A stretch of DNA of 64,000 bases from Verrucomicrobiia bacterium (lineage in GTDB: Bacteria; Verrucomicrobiota; Verrucomicrobiia; Limisphaerales; JAEYXS01): positions 1 to 64,000 of the forward strand of contig DASWYF010000036.1 in assembly GCA_036405135.1 (NCBI GenBank), written 5' to 3'. Positions 1-8,863 of this stretch are shown in pieces. A program made the translations under genes and the position numbers. Each line of letters begins with the position of its first letter. Positions within the stretch are counted from its first letter, which is position 1. The notes beneath the pieces were generated by a model, which saw nothing but the letters and a program-made list of their open reading frames with translations, was not told the origin of the DNA and searched no databases.

Positions 1-1
1 G

Positions 2-112
2 AACAGCGTCTTCAGCGCCACCCGCCGCAAAGCGCGTGGTTACCGCTCCTCCACCTACCTCATCACCATGCTCTACTTCCTCGCAGGCAAACTCCGCCTG
101 CCCCAGCACTGA
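2..112 (+). CDS. Transposase C-terminal fragment, probably ISL3 family (cut by window start)
   Basis: An open frame enters from the left edge and ends at a TGA at 110-112, giving about 36 residues. They contain RKARGYRSSTYLITMLYFLA, which resembles the last helix region of ISL3-type DDE transposases, where a K/R-A-R-G-Y/F-R motif is followed by an aromatic-rich stretch. The catalytic residues would lie outside the window, so whether the element is intact cannot be judged. No clear terminal inverted repeat was recognised in the bases after the stop. It could be another DDE family; the strand and the reading frame are the firm part. Confidence 0.5.
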   Translation, partial: NSVFSATRRKARGYRSSTYLITMLYFLAGKLRLPQH

Positions 113-288
113 ACCCATTCCACTGAAAACAGCGAAGAACCCCATTCTGGGGTGAGTTTGATGAAGGAGGCGGTATGGACATCTGGGAAGGAAAAGGTGT
201 AGCGGGAGGGCGTGCTCGAGGTGCGAAAGTGCTGCGGGGTAAGATTTCTTTTATTTTCTTCATACAGATTTTCAAGGGCGGGTGTCTA

Positions 289-951
289 TTGGGTAAATCT
301 GTGAATCGCGAAGGCATCCATAGTGGGGTTGTGCCGGTGGTTGAGACGGAAGCGGTGACCGTTTCGTCATCGGTATCGGATGAGCGTTGGTGCAAGGCTT
401 GGTATGACAAGCTGGACCAGAATCTGGTGCTGTATGGGCGGTCACTGGGGCTGACTCATAGTGAGGCGGAGGATGTGTTGCAGGATACGTTCATCGCTTT
501 GCTCAAGGTGAAGGTTTCCCCTGCCCAGCCGCAGCATTACATTCTACGGGCGTATCGGAACCGGTCGCTGAATTACCGTAGGAACTGGTGGCGGCGGCTG
601 AAAGCGGAGTGGGAATCGGCGCAGTGGTTTGAGCCCAGCGCGGCGGAGAATCCGAAGGAGGCAGCGGCAATGCGGTGTCTCGCTGAATTGCCGGTGGAGC
701 AGCGCGAGGTCATCGTGCTGAAGATCTGGCAGAAGATGACGTTTGATGAGATCGGGCAGGTGCTGGAGTTATCTCCGAATACGGCGGCGGGACGGTTCCG
801 GTATGGGATGGAGAAGTTGCGGAAGTCCATGGCGGAATATGGGGAGGAACATGAAGTTTTAAGTTTTCAGTGTTCAGTTTTCAGTGAAGTGCCGGGGGCA
901 TCGGCAGACCTAGTAGTAACGAATGCCCAAGCACGAATGACGAAGGAATGA
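289..951 (+). CDS. ECF-type RNA polymerase sigma factor
   Basis: This encodes a small sigma-70 family protein with only regions 2 and 4. Region 2 is recognisable around GLTHSEAEDVLQDTFIALLK and region 4 around LPVEQREVIVLKIW followed by the helix-turn-helix FDEIGQVLELSPNTAAGR. It would direct RNA polymerase to a dedicated promoter set. An in-frame ATG lies at 175, but the residues it would add look unlike a sigma factor. The TTG at 289 follows a purine-rich AAGGGCGGG and is preferred; GTG at 301 is another option. The last roughly 30 codons, after AEYGEEHE, are made of dispersed repeat sequence, so the natural C-terminus has been extended. The small membrane protein downstream may be its partner. 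Confidence 0.85.
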   Translation: MGKSVNREGIHSGVVPVVETEAVTVSSSVSDERWCKAWYDKLDQNLVLYGRSLGLTHSEAEDVLQDTFIALLKVKVSPAQPQHYILRAYRNRSLNYRRNWWRRLKAEWESAQWFEPSAAENPKEAAAMRCLAELPVEQREVIVLKIWQKMTFDEIGQVLELSPNTAAGRFRYGMEKLRKSMAEYGEEHEVLSFQCSVFSEVPGASADLVVTNAQARMTKE

Positions 952-958
952 CCAGTGA
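856..958 (+). repeat. Two dispersed intergenic repeat modules read into the sigma factor C-terminus
   Basis: Bases 856-885 form an AGTTTTCAGTGTTCAG-type module found again at 26651-26680 with one mismatch over 30 bases. Bases 925-958 contain AATGACGAAGGAATGACC, shared with the larger palindromic repeat at 7689-7795. Both modules here lie in the reading frame of the sigma factor and encode its last residues. Confidence 0.75.
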
Positions 959-1019
959 CTAAAACCGGGGATTCGATTTTGACGATTTAAAGGGAAAATC
1001 GAGGATGAGAGGATTGAGT

Positions 1020-1421
1020 ATGAAGATAACGATTTTGGACAGGTTGGCGGGGTGGAAGGCGCGGAAGGTGAATCCGGCGATCCGCGAGCGGCTGTTTGAG
1101 CAACGGCAGACAGCAGAAGGGCCGTGGGTCTCGACGGGGTTGCTGCGGGTGATGACGCCTTTAGCGGCGAGCTTTATGGTGTCTCTGGCGGCCCTACAAC
1201 AGGCCCCTGCCCCGACGATGCATGAGCACTTGGTGGATTATGATGCGACGCAGCTGGCGTCCACGAATTCGGCCAGTGCGGGGCTGCTGGCGCAGTTGCG
1301 ACCGGTATCCCAGGAATGGAACCGGCTTGCACTGGCTACTTTAGCATCGACAAACCCAGCCCGTTCCTTCTCAAGTAACGGTTCATTTTGGACCCTGTCC
1401 ACGAACATTTTTGCACGTTAA
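1020..1421 (+). CDS. Hypothetical protein with one membrane segment, paired with the ECF sigma factor
   Basis: The protein has 133 residues from the ATG at 1020; an ATG at 1005 would add five. A basic N-terminal part of about 40 residues (LAGWKARKVNPAIRERLFEQR) is followed by one hydrophobic stretch, VMTPLAASFMVSLAAL, and then a polar Ser/Thr/Ala-rich tail. This fits a cytoplasmic head, one membrane anchor and an exported tail, the layout of many proteins that sit next to ECF sigma factors. No anti-sigma zinc motif (HxxxCxxC) is present, so calling it an anti-sigma factor would be inference from position alone. It starts about 70 bp after the sigma gene and ends 3 bp before the DUF2723 gene, so the three may share a transcript. 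Confidence 0.65.
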   Translation: MKITILDRLAGWKARKVNPAIRERLFEQRQTAEGPWVSTGLLRVMTPLAASFMVSLAALQQAPAPTMHEHLVDYDATQLASTNSASAGLLAQLRPVSQEWNRLALATLASTNPARSFSSNGSFWTLSTNIFAR

Positions 1422-1424
1422 CGA

Positions 1425-4400
1425 ATGAGTCGTAACAAGACTGCTGAGGCCAATGAGGCCAAGCCACCGGGCGCTATCGCGCCTGCCAAGGGCGTTGAAA
1501 CGGATAAGAAGGGCGTAAAAACTCCGCCAGCGAAGCCGGTCATCCCGCCACCACCGCCGCTTTTCCGCCGGATCGACTGGATCAGCTTTGGCGTCACGAC
1601 GTTGATCATTTTGCTGGGTTACATCTGGACACTCGCGCCTGATGTGACGCTGGAGGACTCTGGTGAATTGGCGGTGGGTTCTTACTACGCCGGTGTCCCC
1701 CACCCTCCGGGTTATCCGGTGTGGACGCTGTATACGTGGCTTTTCACGGTACTTGTGCCGATCTCGAACATCGCGTGGCGGGTGGCGCTCTCATCCGCAG
1801 TGGCGAGCGCGATCTCTTGCGGCCTGATCGCCCTGCTCGTATCACGCGGGAGCAGCATGATGATCGAGGGCATCGCGTCTCTGAAGAACTTGGAGAAGAA
1901 GTGGGAGAACGCGCTCTGCATCGTGCCGGGATTTGTGGCAGGTGCGTTGATGGGCTTCAACGGGTTCATGTGGAGCCAGTCGGTGATCGTGGAGGTGTAT
2001 ACCTTGAGCGTGCTGTCTCTGATGGGCGTTCTCTGCTGCCTGCTGCGCTGGATCTATGCGCCGCATCAATTGAAGTATCTGTATTGGACGATGTTCCTGT
2101 TCGGCATCTGCTTCACGAACCACCAGACGTTGCTGGTGGCGGCGATGGGCATCCAGGTGGGCATCATCTTCGCAAATCCCAAGCTGGGCCGGGATATGAT
2201 GCTGGCGAATGTGGCCTTCTACGTGATCGGCCTAGTTGCCAAGGGCAAGGGAATGATCACCACGTTTGACAGCGCAGGCGGGCAGATGAACGTGATCTTC
2301 ATCATCTTCAACATGGTGGGTGTGGGCTCGATGCTGGCGCTAGCATGGTTGTATTTCAAAACGGAATCCATCCTTACGGAATGGAAGCCGGTGGTGATCA
2401 GCGGTGTTTGCTGGGCGATAGGTGCGGCGTTCTATTTCTATATGCCGCTCTCCTCGATGACGAATCCGCCGATGAACTGGGGTTACGCACGGACGGTGGA
2501 GGGTTTCAAACACGCACTCACGCGCGGCCAGTATGAGAAGGCGAACCCGTCCAATTTCATCAAGGACCCGAAGCGGTTCGCGCAGCAGTTGTGGGGCTAT
2601 GGCGGCGGTGCGGTGGAGGAGTTCAACCTGGTGTATCTGGCCATCGCGGCAATCCCGTTCTTTTTCCTGATGCAGATGCAGCATCGTGAGCGCGCCTGGA
2701 TCATGGGCTTAAGCGCCATCTACTTGTGCCTGGCGGTGATCTTGCTGATCTTGCTGAACCCGGCACCGGACAAGCAGAGCGTGAACCTGAACAAGGTGTT
2801 CTTCACCTCGTCCCACGTGATGATCTCGATGTTCATCGGCTACGGACTGGCCTTGAGCAGCGCGTGGCTGATGTTGAACTATGCCGAGTACCGCCGCTGG
2901 GCGTTGATCGCCGGCGGAGGTGCCGTGTTCATCGCAGTCTGGGTGTTGCTGGTGGTGTATGAGACGGAGACAGGAGCGACCACGGGCGATGCGCCAATGT
3001 ACCGCTTCGGCATCGAACCGAGCTTTGATCCGCTGGTGCGGTTCACAGCGGTATTCGGTGTAGGACTGGCGGCGGTCTTTGTGGGCTTGCTGATCGTGTC
3101 GAGGGAGAAATTCCCTATCGCGCCCATGCTGATGGTCTTTGCGGTCATGCCCATGAAATCCGTGCTCTCGCACTGGGATGGCAACGAGCAACGCGGGCAT
3201 CTGTTCGGTTACTGGTTCGGCCATGACATGTTCACGCCGCCCTTCAAAATTTATCCGGAGATGACGAAGGATGCGATCCTGTTCGGAGGCACGGACCCGG
3301 GACGTTTCAATCCGACCTACATGATCTTCTGCGAGAGCTTCATCCCTGCTTCGAAGAAGCGCGACCCGGAGTTCGACCGTCGTGATGTGTATCTGATCAC
3401 GCAGAACGCCCTGGCTGACGGCACATATCTGAGCTACATCCGCGCGCATTACTTCCGCAGTGCGCAACAGGATCCGCCGTTCTTCAAAAACTTCCTGCCA
3501 GGACCTTTCAAGACCTTGGGCAAGCCTTTGGACGATGTGTTCACGTCCATCGGTGAAAAGATGGAAACACGCCGTCGTGCGGAGGGAGTTTATCCGGCGA
3601 AGGAGATTTATACACCTTCGCTCAAAGATTCGCAGATCGCATTCGACGAATACATACAGGATGCCATCAAACGCATGCAGGAAGGGCGCTTGCAACCGGG
3701 TGAGGATGTGAAGCAAGAGGGTAATCGTGTCTCTGTGAGCGGCCAGATGTCTGTGATGGCGATCAACGGTTTGTTGACGAAAGTGATCTTCGACAAAAAC
3801 CCGGATCACGAGTTCTTTGTGGAGGAAAGCTTCCCTCTGCAATGGATGTATCCTTATCAGACACCGTTCGGCATCATCATGAAGATCAACCGTGAACCGG
3901 TGAAGGAGTTCACGGATGACATCTTGAAAAAGGACCATGATTTTTGGTCGCAATACTCGGAACGTTTGATCGGCACGTGGGTGACTTATGACACATCAGT
4001 CGCCGAGATCTGTGACTTCGCCGACCGCGTTTACCGCCGTCGCAATTATGAAGGGTTCAAGGGCGACCGGAAATTCGTGCGTGATGAGAACGGCCAGAAG
4101 GCGTTCTCGAAGCTGCGAAGCGCCATCGCGGGCCTGTATGTGTGGCGCATCAACAATTGCGCGGAGCAGATCCGTGCGATCCAGGCGATGCCACCCGCCG
4201 AACAGGCCAAGATGCAAGGAGAGATACAACGCATCCTCGCCGAGCAAGGTCGCGTGGTAAAAGAGGCGGAATTCGCCTATAAACAGTCGTTCGCCTACTG
4301 CCCTTACAGCCCGGAAGCGATCTTCCGCTATTCGAGCCTGCTCTCCAGCATGGGCCGCTATGAGGATGCCTACAAGCTGGTGGAGACAGGGTTGAAATTC

Positions 4401-5105
4401 GACCCGGAGAATGGCGCGTTCCAGCAATTGCGGGACAACCTGCGTCCGGTGATCGGCCAACCCGTGCAGCAATCCGCCACGCCTGCACCCATCCCCCAGC
4501 CCGCTGCTGGAGTGAGGCCGCCACCGCCGGTGAACAGCCTGGAGCAGGCGGAGAAGGCGGCCGCCGCAAACCCGGAAGACCTGCAGGCGGCGTTCAACGT
4601 GGTATCGGCCGCGATCTCGGTGGGCAACTCGAACCGCGCCTTCCAGCAATTGCAACAACTGGTCGCCCGCAAGCCGGACGACTTCACGACAGTGGCATCC
4701 GCTGCCCAGGCGTACATGCAGTTGCAGCGTCCGCAGGAAACGGCACGTCTGCTGGAAGGCTTGCTGAAGCAAAATCTAGACGCCAACTCTTTGACCACCA
4801 TCGCCCATCTGTTCTCGCAAATCGGCGACGTGGTGCGACTGGAAGCGACGCTCTCCAAGCTGACCACCGTGCTGCCAGACAGCCCTGAAGCATGGTATGA
4901 TCTGGCAGCCATACGCGCTGTGATGGGCAACAAACAAACGGAAGCATTGAAGGCACTGAGCAAATCGATCCAGCTCAGCAATGCGCGTCTGGCGAAAGAT
5001 CCGAAAGCGGCAAATCTGATCAAGACGGCGGAAGGCGACAACCGGTTTCAGGTCCTGAAGACGCAACCGGGATTCGCCATGGCGTTGAAGGGCGCGCTGA
5101 ACTAA
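1425..5105 (+). CDS. DUF2723 multi-pass membrane protein with C-terminal TPR repeats
   Basis: A 1226-residue protein. After a Pro/Ala/Lys-rich cytoplasmic N-terminus (residues 1-50) comes a first membrane helix. It is followed by the DUF2723 signature at about residues 75-96, with an acidic DSGE motif and GVPHPPGYP. This resembles the first exposed loop of protein O-mannosyltransferase-like GT-C enzymes, so transfer of a lipid-linked sugar to proteins or glycans is likely but unproven. About ten further hydrophobic helices run to near residue 580, then comes a soluble region. The C-terminal 270 residues contain TPR-like helices (AFQQLQQLVARKPDDF, PEAWYDLAAIRAVMG). Its 3' end overlaps the convergent rsmE by 4 bp. 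Confidence 0.88.
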   Translation: MSRNKTAEANEAKPPGAIAPAKGVETDKKGVKTPPAKPVIPPPPPLFRRIDWISFGVTTLIILLGYIWTLAPDVTLEDSGELAVGSYYAGVPHPPGYPVWTLYTWLFTVLVPISNIAWRVALSSAVASAISCGLIALLVSRGSSMMIEGIASLKNLEKKWENALCIVPGFVAGALMGFNGFMWSQSVIVEVYTLSVLSLMGVLCCLLRWIYAPHQLKYLYWTMFLFGICFTNHQTLLVAAMGIQVGIIFANPKLGRDMMLANVAFYVIGLVAKGKGMITTFDSAGGQMNVIFIIFNMVGVGSMLALAWLYFKTESILTEWKPVVISGVCWAIGAAFYFYMPLSSMTNPPMNWGYARTVEGFKHALTRGQYEKANPSNFIKDPKRFAQQLWGYGGGAVEEFNLVYLAIAAIPFFFLMQMQHRERAWIMGLSAIYLCLAVILLILLNPAPDKQSVNLNKVFFTSSHVMISMFIGYGLALSSAWLMLNYAEYRRWALIAGGGAVFIAVWVLLVVYETETGATTGDAPMYRFGIEPSFDPLVRFTAVFGVGLAAVFVGLLIVSREKFPIAPMLMVFAVMPMKSVLSHWDGNEQRGHLFGYWFGHDMFTPPFKIYPEMTKDAILFGGTDPGRFNPTYMIFCESFIPASKKRDPEFDRRDVYLITQNALADGTYLSYIRAHYFRSAQQDPPFFKNFLPGPFKTLGKPLDDVFTSIGEKMETRRRAEGVYPAKEIYTPSLKDSQIAFDEYIQDAIKRMQEGRLQPGEDVKQEGNRVSVSGQMSVMAINGLLTKVIFDKNPDHEFFVEESFPLQWMYPYQTPFGIIMKINREPVKEFTDDILKKDHDFWSQYSERLIGTWVTYDTSVAEICDFADRVYRRRNYEGFKGDRKFVRDENGQKAFSKLRSAIAGLYVWRINNCAEQIRAIQAMPPAEQAKMQGEIQRILAEQGRVVKEAEFAYKQSFAYCPYSPEAIFRYSSLLSSMGRYEDAYKLVETGLKFDPENGAFQQLRDNLRPVIGQPVQQSATPAPIPQPAAGVRPPPPVNSLEQAEKAAAANPEDLQAAFNVVSAAISVGNSNRAFQQLQQLVARKPDDFTTVASAAQAYMQLQRPQETARLLEGLLKQNLDANSLTTIAHLFSQIGDVVRLEATLSKLTTVLPDSPEAWYDLAAIRAVMGNKQTEALKALSKSIQLSNARLAKDPKAANLIKTAEGDNRFQVLKTQPGFAMALKGALN

Positions 5106-5854
5106 CTGCGAAAAAGTATCTCGTGCTGGCAGACGGCCAGCAGCGCCAACAGGGCGGTCTCACAACGCAAGACGTGGGGACCGAGTGTGACCGCCTGAAC
5201 TCCTTGCTGCTTGAGCGAGAGATATTCGGCAGGAGAAAAATCGCCTTCAGGCCCGACCCAAAGACGGACTTTTGAGGGCAAAGCATCGTGGGTTTTAACA
5301 AAAGCAGCAAAGCGCTCCCCCACTGGAGTGGCGCCTTCTTGCAAGGCAGCGACCAGATTGAGGGCATTATTATCGGATGGCGGTAAACATTGTTTGAAAG
5401 GCATCGGTGCTGTGACCTCCGGCAGCCACTCGCGGCCACACTGTTTCAACGCCTCAATCGCCGTAAGCCGCCACTTCTCCGCCTTATCCTCGGCACGATC
5501 GTCATCATAATGCGCCACAGAATGATCGCATACTACAGGACAGATCTTCGCAGCACCCAACTCCACCGCCTTCTGGATGATCAACTCCATCGCCTTGCCC
5601 TTGGCCACGGCGGGATAAACTTCCACGGCAACTTTCGGCGCAGGAACTTGCGTTTCCTTCTCCACACGCAACCACACTTGCCGCTTCTCCACCGTGTCCA
5701 CGGCACAATCATATCGTCGCCCTGCCCCATCGAGCACCTGCACGATGTCACCCGCACGTACACGCAGCACTTGTGCGGCGTGACGTGACTCCGCTTCCGG
5801 CAAGGGAAAACGCGATGACCGCAACTCTGTCGGTGGCACAAAGAAGCGGTGCAT
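5102..5854 (-). CDS. rsmE: 16S rRNA (uracil-1498-N3) methyltransferase RsmE
   Basis: A 250-residue SPOUT methyltransferase that methylates N3 of U1498 in 16S rRNA using S-adenosylmethionine. The N-terminal PUA-like part begins MHRFFVP and includes HAAQVLRVRAGD. The C-terminal knot region carries WVGPEGDFSPAE and LGPHVLRCETA, the family's cofactor-binding loops (usually GPEGGFS and LGxRILRxETA). Full length for the family. It lies 17 bp after dnaJ on the same strand; rsmE next to dnaJ is a common arrangement in bacteria, and the three genes here are probably one operon. Confidence 0.95.
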   Translation of the reverse strand: MHRFFVPPTELRSSRFPLPEAESRHAAQVLRVRAGDIVQVLDGAGRRYDCAVDTVEKRQVWLRVEKETQVPAPKVAVEVYPAVAKGKAMELIIQKAVELGAAKICPVVCDHSVAHYDDDRAEDKAEKWRLTAIEALKQCGREWLPEVTAPMPFKQCLPPSDNNALNLVAALQEGATPVGERFAAFVKTHDALPSKVRLWVGPEGDFSPAEYLSLKQQGVQAVTLGPHVLRCETALLALLAVCQHEILFRS

Positions 5855-5871
5855 GATCGTGGTGAAATGGT

Positions 5872-7032
5872 TTAGCGGAAGAAGTTCTTTGCGCGCTCGA
5901 AGAAGCTCTTGCTCTTCGGGTTCACGTTCTCATCGCAAAGCTGCGCGAACTCCTCCAGCTTGGCCCGTTGCGTCGAGTTCAGATGTGTCGGCACCTCCAC
6001 AGACACGCGGACCAACAGATCGCCAGTGCCGTAACCTTGCAGATTTTTCACGCCGCGCCCCTTCAAACGGAACATCGTGCCGCTCTGCGTGCCGGTCGGC
6101 ACGCGGATGCTTGCTTTACCCGTCATCGTGGGTACTTCGAGTTCTGCGCCGAGAGCCGCCTGGACGAAACTGATCGGCACTTCGCAGATCAAGTCATCGC
6201 CATCGCGTTGGAAAACATCATGCGGACGCACGTGCAAGACCACATGCAGATCACCCGGCGAACCGCCGCGCATACCGCCCTCTCCTTCACCCGCACGACG
6301 CAACCGCACACCCGTATCCACACCCGCTGGGATGCGCAGCTTGATCTTGGAAGCCTTCTCCTTGCGGCCCGCACCTTCGCATTTGCGGCAAGGCTTCTCC
6401 ACCACACGACCTGCGCCTTCGCAACGCGGGCACGTCTGCGCGATGCTGAAGATGCCGCGCGAACTCACCACCTGGCCACGCCCACCGCACGTCTGGCACT
6501 GGCGCATCTTGGAACCCTCCTCCGCACCGCTGCCGCTGCAATGCTCGCACGTCTCCAGCTTGGTGACGGAGATTTCCTTCTCCACACCGAGCACTGCTTC
6601 TTCAAACGTGATCTCCAGATCATAACGCAGATCGGAGCCGCGCTTGGGACCCGTCGGATCGCTTCGTCCACCACCGCCGAAGATCTCTTCAAAGATGCTT
6701 CCACCGCCACCACCACCGCCGCCGAACGCCTCGCGGAAAATATCGAACGGATCATGGAATCCACCACCGCCACCACCTCGGGCACCTGCTCCGGCACGGG
6801 CACGTGGATCAAATGCCGCATGACCATACTGGTCATAGGCAGCACGTTTTTGCGGATCACTGAGTGCTTCGTAAGCCTCGCCCAGTTCCTTGAATTTCTC
6901 CTCGGCTTCCTTATCCCCCGGATTTTTGTCCGGATGATATTTCACCGCCAGCTTGCGATACGCCTTCTTCAGGTCATCAGCGCTCGCTCCCTTATCCACC
7001 CCGAGGATCTCGTAATAATCGCGTTTGGCCAT
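5872..7032 (-). CDS. dnaJ: Chaperone protein DnaJ
   Basis: A 386-residue type I DnaJ, the Hsp40 partner that delivers unfolded clients to DnaK and triggers its ATPase. All parts are present in order: the J-domain with YHPDKN near residues 32-37; a long Gly-rich linker with a GGGGG run and the DPFDIF motif; the zinc-binding region with four motifs ([32 protein letters not shown]); and the substrate-binding C-terminal domains. It starts 9 bp after grpE, so translation is probably coupled. No dnaK is present in the window. Confidence 0.97.
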   Translation of the reverse strand: MAKRDYYEILGVDKGASADDLKKAYRKLAVKYHPDKNPGDKEAEEKFKELGEAYEALSDPQKRAAYDQYGHAAFDPRARAGAGARGGGGGGFHDPFDIFREAFGGGGGGGGSIFEEIFGGGGRSDPTGPKRGSDLRYDLEITFEEAVLGVEKEISVTKLETCEHCSGSGAEEGSKMRQCQTCGGRGQVVSSRGIFSIAQTCPRCEGAGRVVEKPCRKCEGAGRKEKASKIKLRIPAGVDTGVRLRRAGEGEGGMRGGSPGDLHVVLHVRPHDVFQRDGDDLICEVPISFVQAALGAELEVPTMTGKASIRVPTGTQSGTMFRLKGRGVKNLQGYGTGDLLVRVSVEVPTHLNSTQRAKLEEFAQLCDENVNPKSKSFFERAKNFFR

Positions 7033-7041
7033 AGGTCAGGC

Positions 7042-7611
7042 TTAAGCCTTCTTGGAAACCACCACCGTCGCCGGGCGCAACAACCGGTCCTTCAACTTGT
7101 AACCCTTGCGTAATTGCTGGACTACCTGTCCTTCCGGCACATCCGGATTCACCTGCTGGGAAACGGCCTCATGCAGATTCGGGTCGAACGGTTTGTCTTG
7201 GGCGGGAATCTCTTCCAGACCGGCTTCAGCCAGCACATTCTTGAACTGGCTCAGGATCATGTTAACACCCGTCTTCAGAGCATCCACATTGCCACCCTCC
7301 GCCGTGGAGGTCGCCAGCATGGCCATCTCGAAATTATCCAGCACCGGCACCAGTTTTTCCAAGATCGATTCATTTGCGTAACGAATGGCATCTTGCTTCT
7401 CGCGCGCCGAACGTTTGCGGAGATTGTCCATGTCCGCCACCGTGCGCAAAAGCTGGTCACGCAGCTCATCTGCCTTGGCGGCCTTGTCCAGCAACTGGAT
7501 CACCTGCTCCGGCGTTAGCGTCGGTCCGGACTGGCCGTTATTGACGCCCGTTTCTTCATTCACCAACGGCTCATTTGCCGGGTTTTGCTTATCTGACTCC
7601 TGAGTGCTCAT
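7042..7611 (-). CDS. grpE: Nucleotide exchange factor GrpE
   Basis: A 189-residue protein that exchanges ADP for ATP on DnaK. The N-terminal 40 residues are polar and disordered. They are followed by the long dimerising coiled coil (AKADELRDQLLRTVADMDNL) and the beta domain with PFDPNLHEAVSQ and the basic loop RKGYKLKDRLLRPATVVV. Length is normal. It is the first gene of the grpE-dnaJ-rsmE set. I looked for a CIRCE element (TTAGCACTC-N9-GAGTGCTAA) in the 230 bp upstream and found none; hrcA is also not next to it. Heat-shock control may therefore act another way. Confidence 0.96.
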   Translation of the reverse strand: MSTQESDKQNPANEPLVNEETGVNNGQSGPTLTPEQVIQLLDKAAKADELRDQLLRTVADMDNLRKRSAREKQDAIRYANESILEKLVPVLDNFEMAMLATSTAEGGNVDALKTGVNMILSQFKNVLAEAGLEEIPAQDKPFDPNLHEAVSQQVNPDVPEGQVVQQLRKGYKLKDRLLRPATVVVSKKA

Positions 7612-7688
7612 CGTTCGTTCTTACTTCAAAAGGCCCAGCACCATACACAACGTACCGTGCGGGGGCAACCCCGTAACTGCCCTTAAAT

Positions 7689-7795
7689 AGAATGCCCAAT
7701 TCTCAAGCACCAATGACGAAGGAATGACCAATGACCATTGGGGCTTAGACATTGGTCATTCCTTGTGCATTCGGATTTCGTCATTAGTCATTTTA
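7689..7795. repeat. Palindromic intergenic repeat in the divergent grpE / AI-2E promoter region
   Basis: A 15-base arm (AAGGAATGACCAATG, 7719-7733) is perfectly complementary to 7750-7764 across a 16-base loop. Further out, AATGACGA (7712-7719) matches TCGTCATT at 7778-7785. Half copies of the same sequence occur at 925-958 and 26735-26778. It lies between divergent genes and could form a hairpin or cruciform near their promoters. Confidence 0.8.
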
Positions 7796-7840
7796 AACCC
7801 CTTTCCCATTCTGCCAGAACGTGTTATCTGTTTGTGCAAC

Positions 7841-8851
7841 ATGACGAAGCAAGTTCGTATCTCATACGCCTTCATGTTCATTCTGCTCGTTCTTATGGGC
7901 TGGTTGAGCATGGCCACGCTCTTGCTTACGACCCTGTTCAGCTATCTTTCCCTGCGCGTCCTGTCTCTCGGACGCAGCAAGACCTTGGGCGTCAGCTTGT
8001 TTCTGGTATTAGCGACCACGGCAGCCATCGGTTTGCTTTTCTTTGCCAAACAGGCCTATGTCACCTTCCCCATCATTGCGGATAACACCATTCCCGCTAT
8101 AGTCGATTACGCCAATAAAAACGGCATCGAACTGCCCTTCACCGACTATCCAAGCCTGAAAGCCGTGTTGATTCAGGAAGGCCGTGAACAATTCGCCCGC
8201 ATCGGTGGCATCGCCCGGGCCATCACGTTCCAAGTGGTGTACCTCATCATGGGTATCGTCGTAGCCGTCAGCCTGTTCATCAATTCCAAGCTGGATTTCG
8301 ATTCGCAACCTCACGCAGACCGCAACAATCTCTGGGCGCAGACCGCCACGGAGATCCGCAAACGCTTCCGCACCTTCTTTGAGAGCTTCGCCCGGGTGAT
8401 GGGTGCGCAGCTGCTCATCTCCACGATCAATACGATCTGCACCTCGATCTTTCTGTATGCTGCCGATGTCCCCCATGCCGCGTTGCTCACCATCACCACG
8501 TTCCTGTGCGGTCTCCTGCCCATCATCGGGAATCTCATCAGCAACACTCTCATCACAGGCGTGGCCTTCACGGTGAAACCGGAATTGGCCGCCATCGCGC
8601 TGGGTTTTCTCATCACCATCCATAAATTTGAATATTTCCTGAACAGCAAAATCATCGGTGACCGCATCAAGAATCCCATGTGGCTCACTCTTCTGGCACT
8701 AGTTCTCGGTGAACGTCTCATGGGCATCCCCGGCATGATCCTGGCACCCGTCATCCTCCACTACATCAAGGTGGAAACCTCCAAGCAGACTTTGGCTGGA
8801 ACCGGCGATACGAAACCTTCCGATGATACGCAAGTAATAACCCCTGTCTGA
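7841..8851 (+). CDS. AI-2E family (TerC/PerM-like) membrane transporter
   Basis: A 336-residue membrane protein from the ATG at 7841; the frame is open further upstream, but that part lies in the repeat. Two N-terminal helices (FMFILLVLMGWLSMATLL and a second) are followed by a soluble middle part. The C-terminal half is characteristic of the family: a helix around GAQLLISTINTICTSIFL, then TTFLCGLLPIIGNLISN, then LNSKIIGDRIKNPMW, then a final helix LGIPGMILAPVI-like (MGIPGMILAPVILHYI). Members were named for autoinducer-2 export, but others act as Na+/H+ antiporters or permeases, so the substrate is unknown. larB starts 12 bp downstream, so the two may be co-transcribed. Confidence 0.85.
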   Translation: MTKQVRISYAFMFILLVLMGWLSMATLLLTTLFSYLSLRVLSLGRSKTLGVSLFLVLATTAAIGLLFFAKQAYVTFPIIADNTIPAIVDYANKNGIELPFTDYPSLKAVLIQEGREQFARIGGIARAITFQVVYLIMGIVVAVSLFINSKLDFDSQPHADRNNLWAQTATEIRKRFRTFFESFARVMGAQLLISTINTICTSIFLYAADVPHAALLTITTFLCGLLPIIGNLISNTLITGVAFTVKPELAAIALGFLITIHKFEYFLNSKIIGDRIKNPMWLTLLALVLGERLMGIPGMILAPVILHYIKVETSKQTLAGTGDTKPSDDTQVITPV

Positions 8852-8863
8852 ACTTTTCATCCC

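Noticed and set aside
175..288. ATG at 175 as start of the sigma factor
   Set aside because: The added 38 residues do not resemble a sigma factor. The TTG at 289 or GTG at 301 gives a normal length; the ATG remains possible.
2709..3953. 414-codon minus-strand frame inside the DUF2723 gene
   Set aside because: The product is His/Arg/Gln-rich without any domain, while the plus-strand frame is a clear membrane protein.
7612..7688. CIRCE operator upstream of grpE
   Set aside because: No TTAGCACTC inverted repeat with 9-base spacer could be found.
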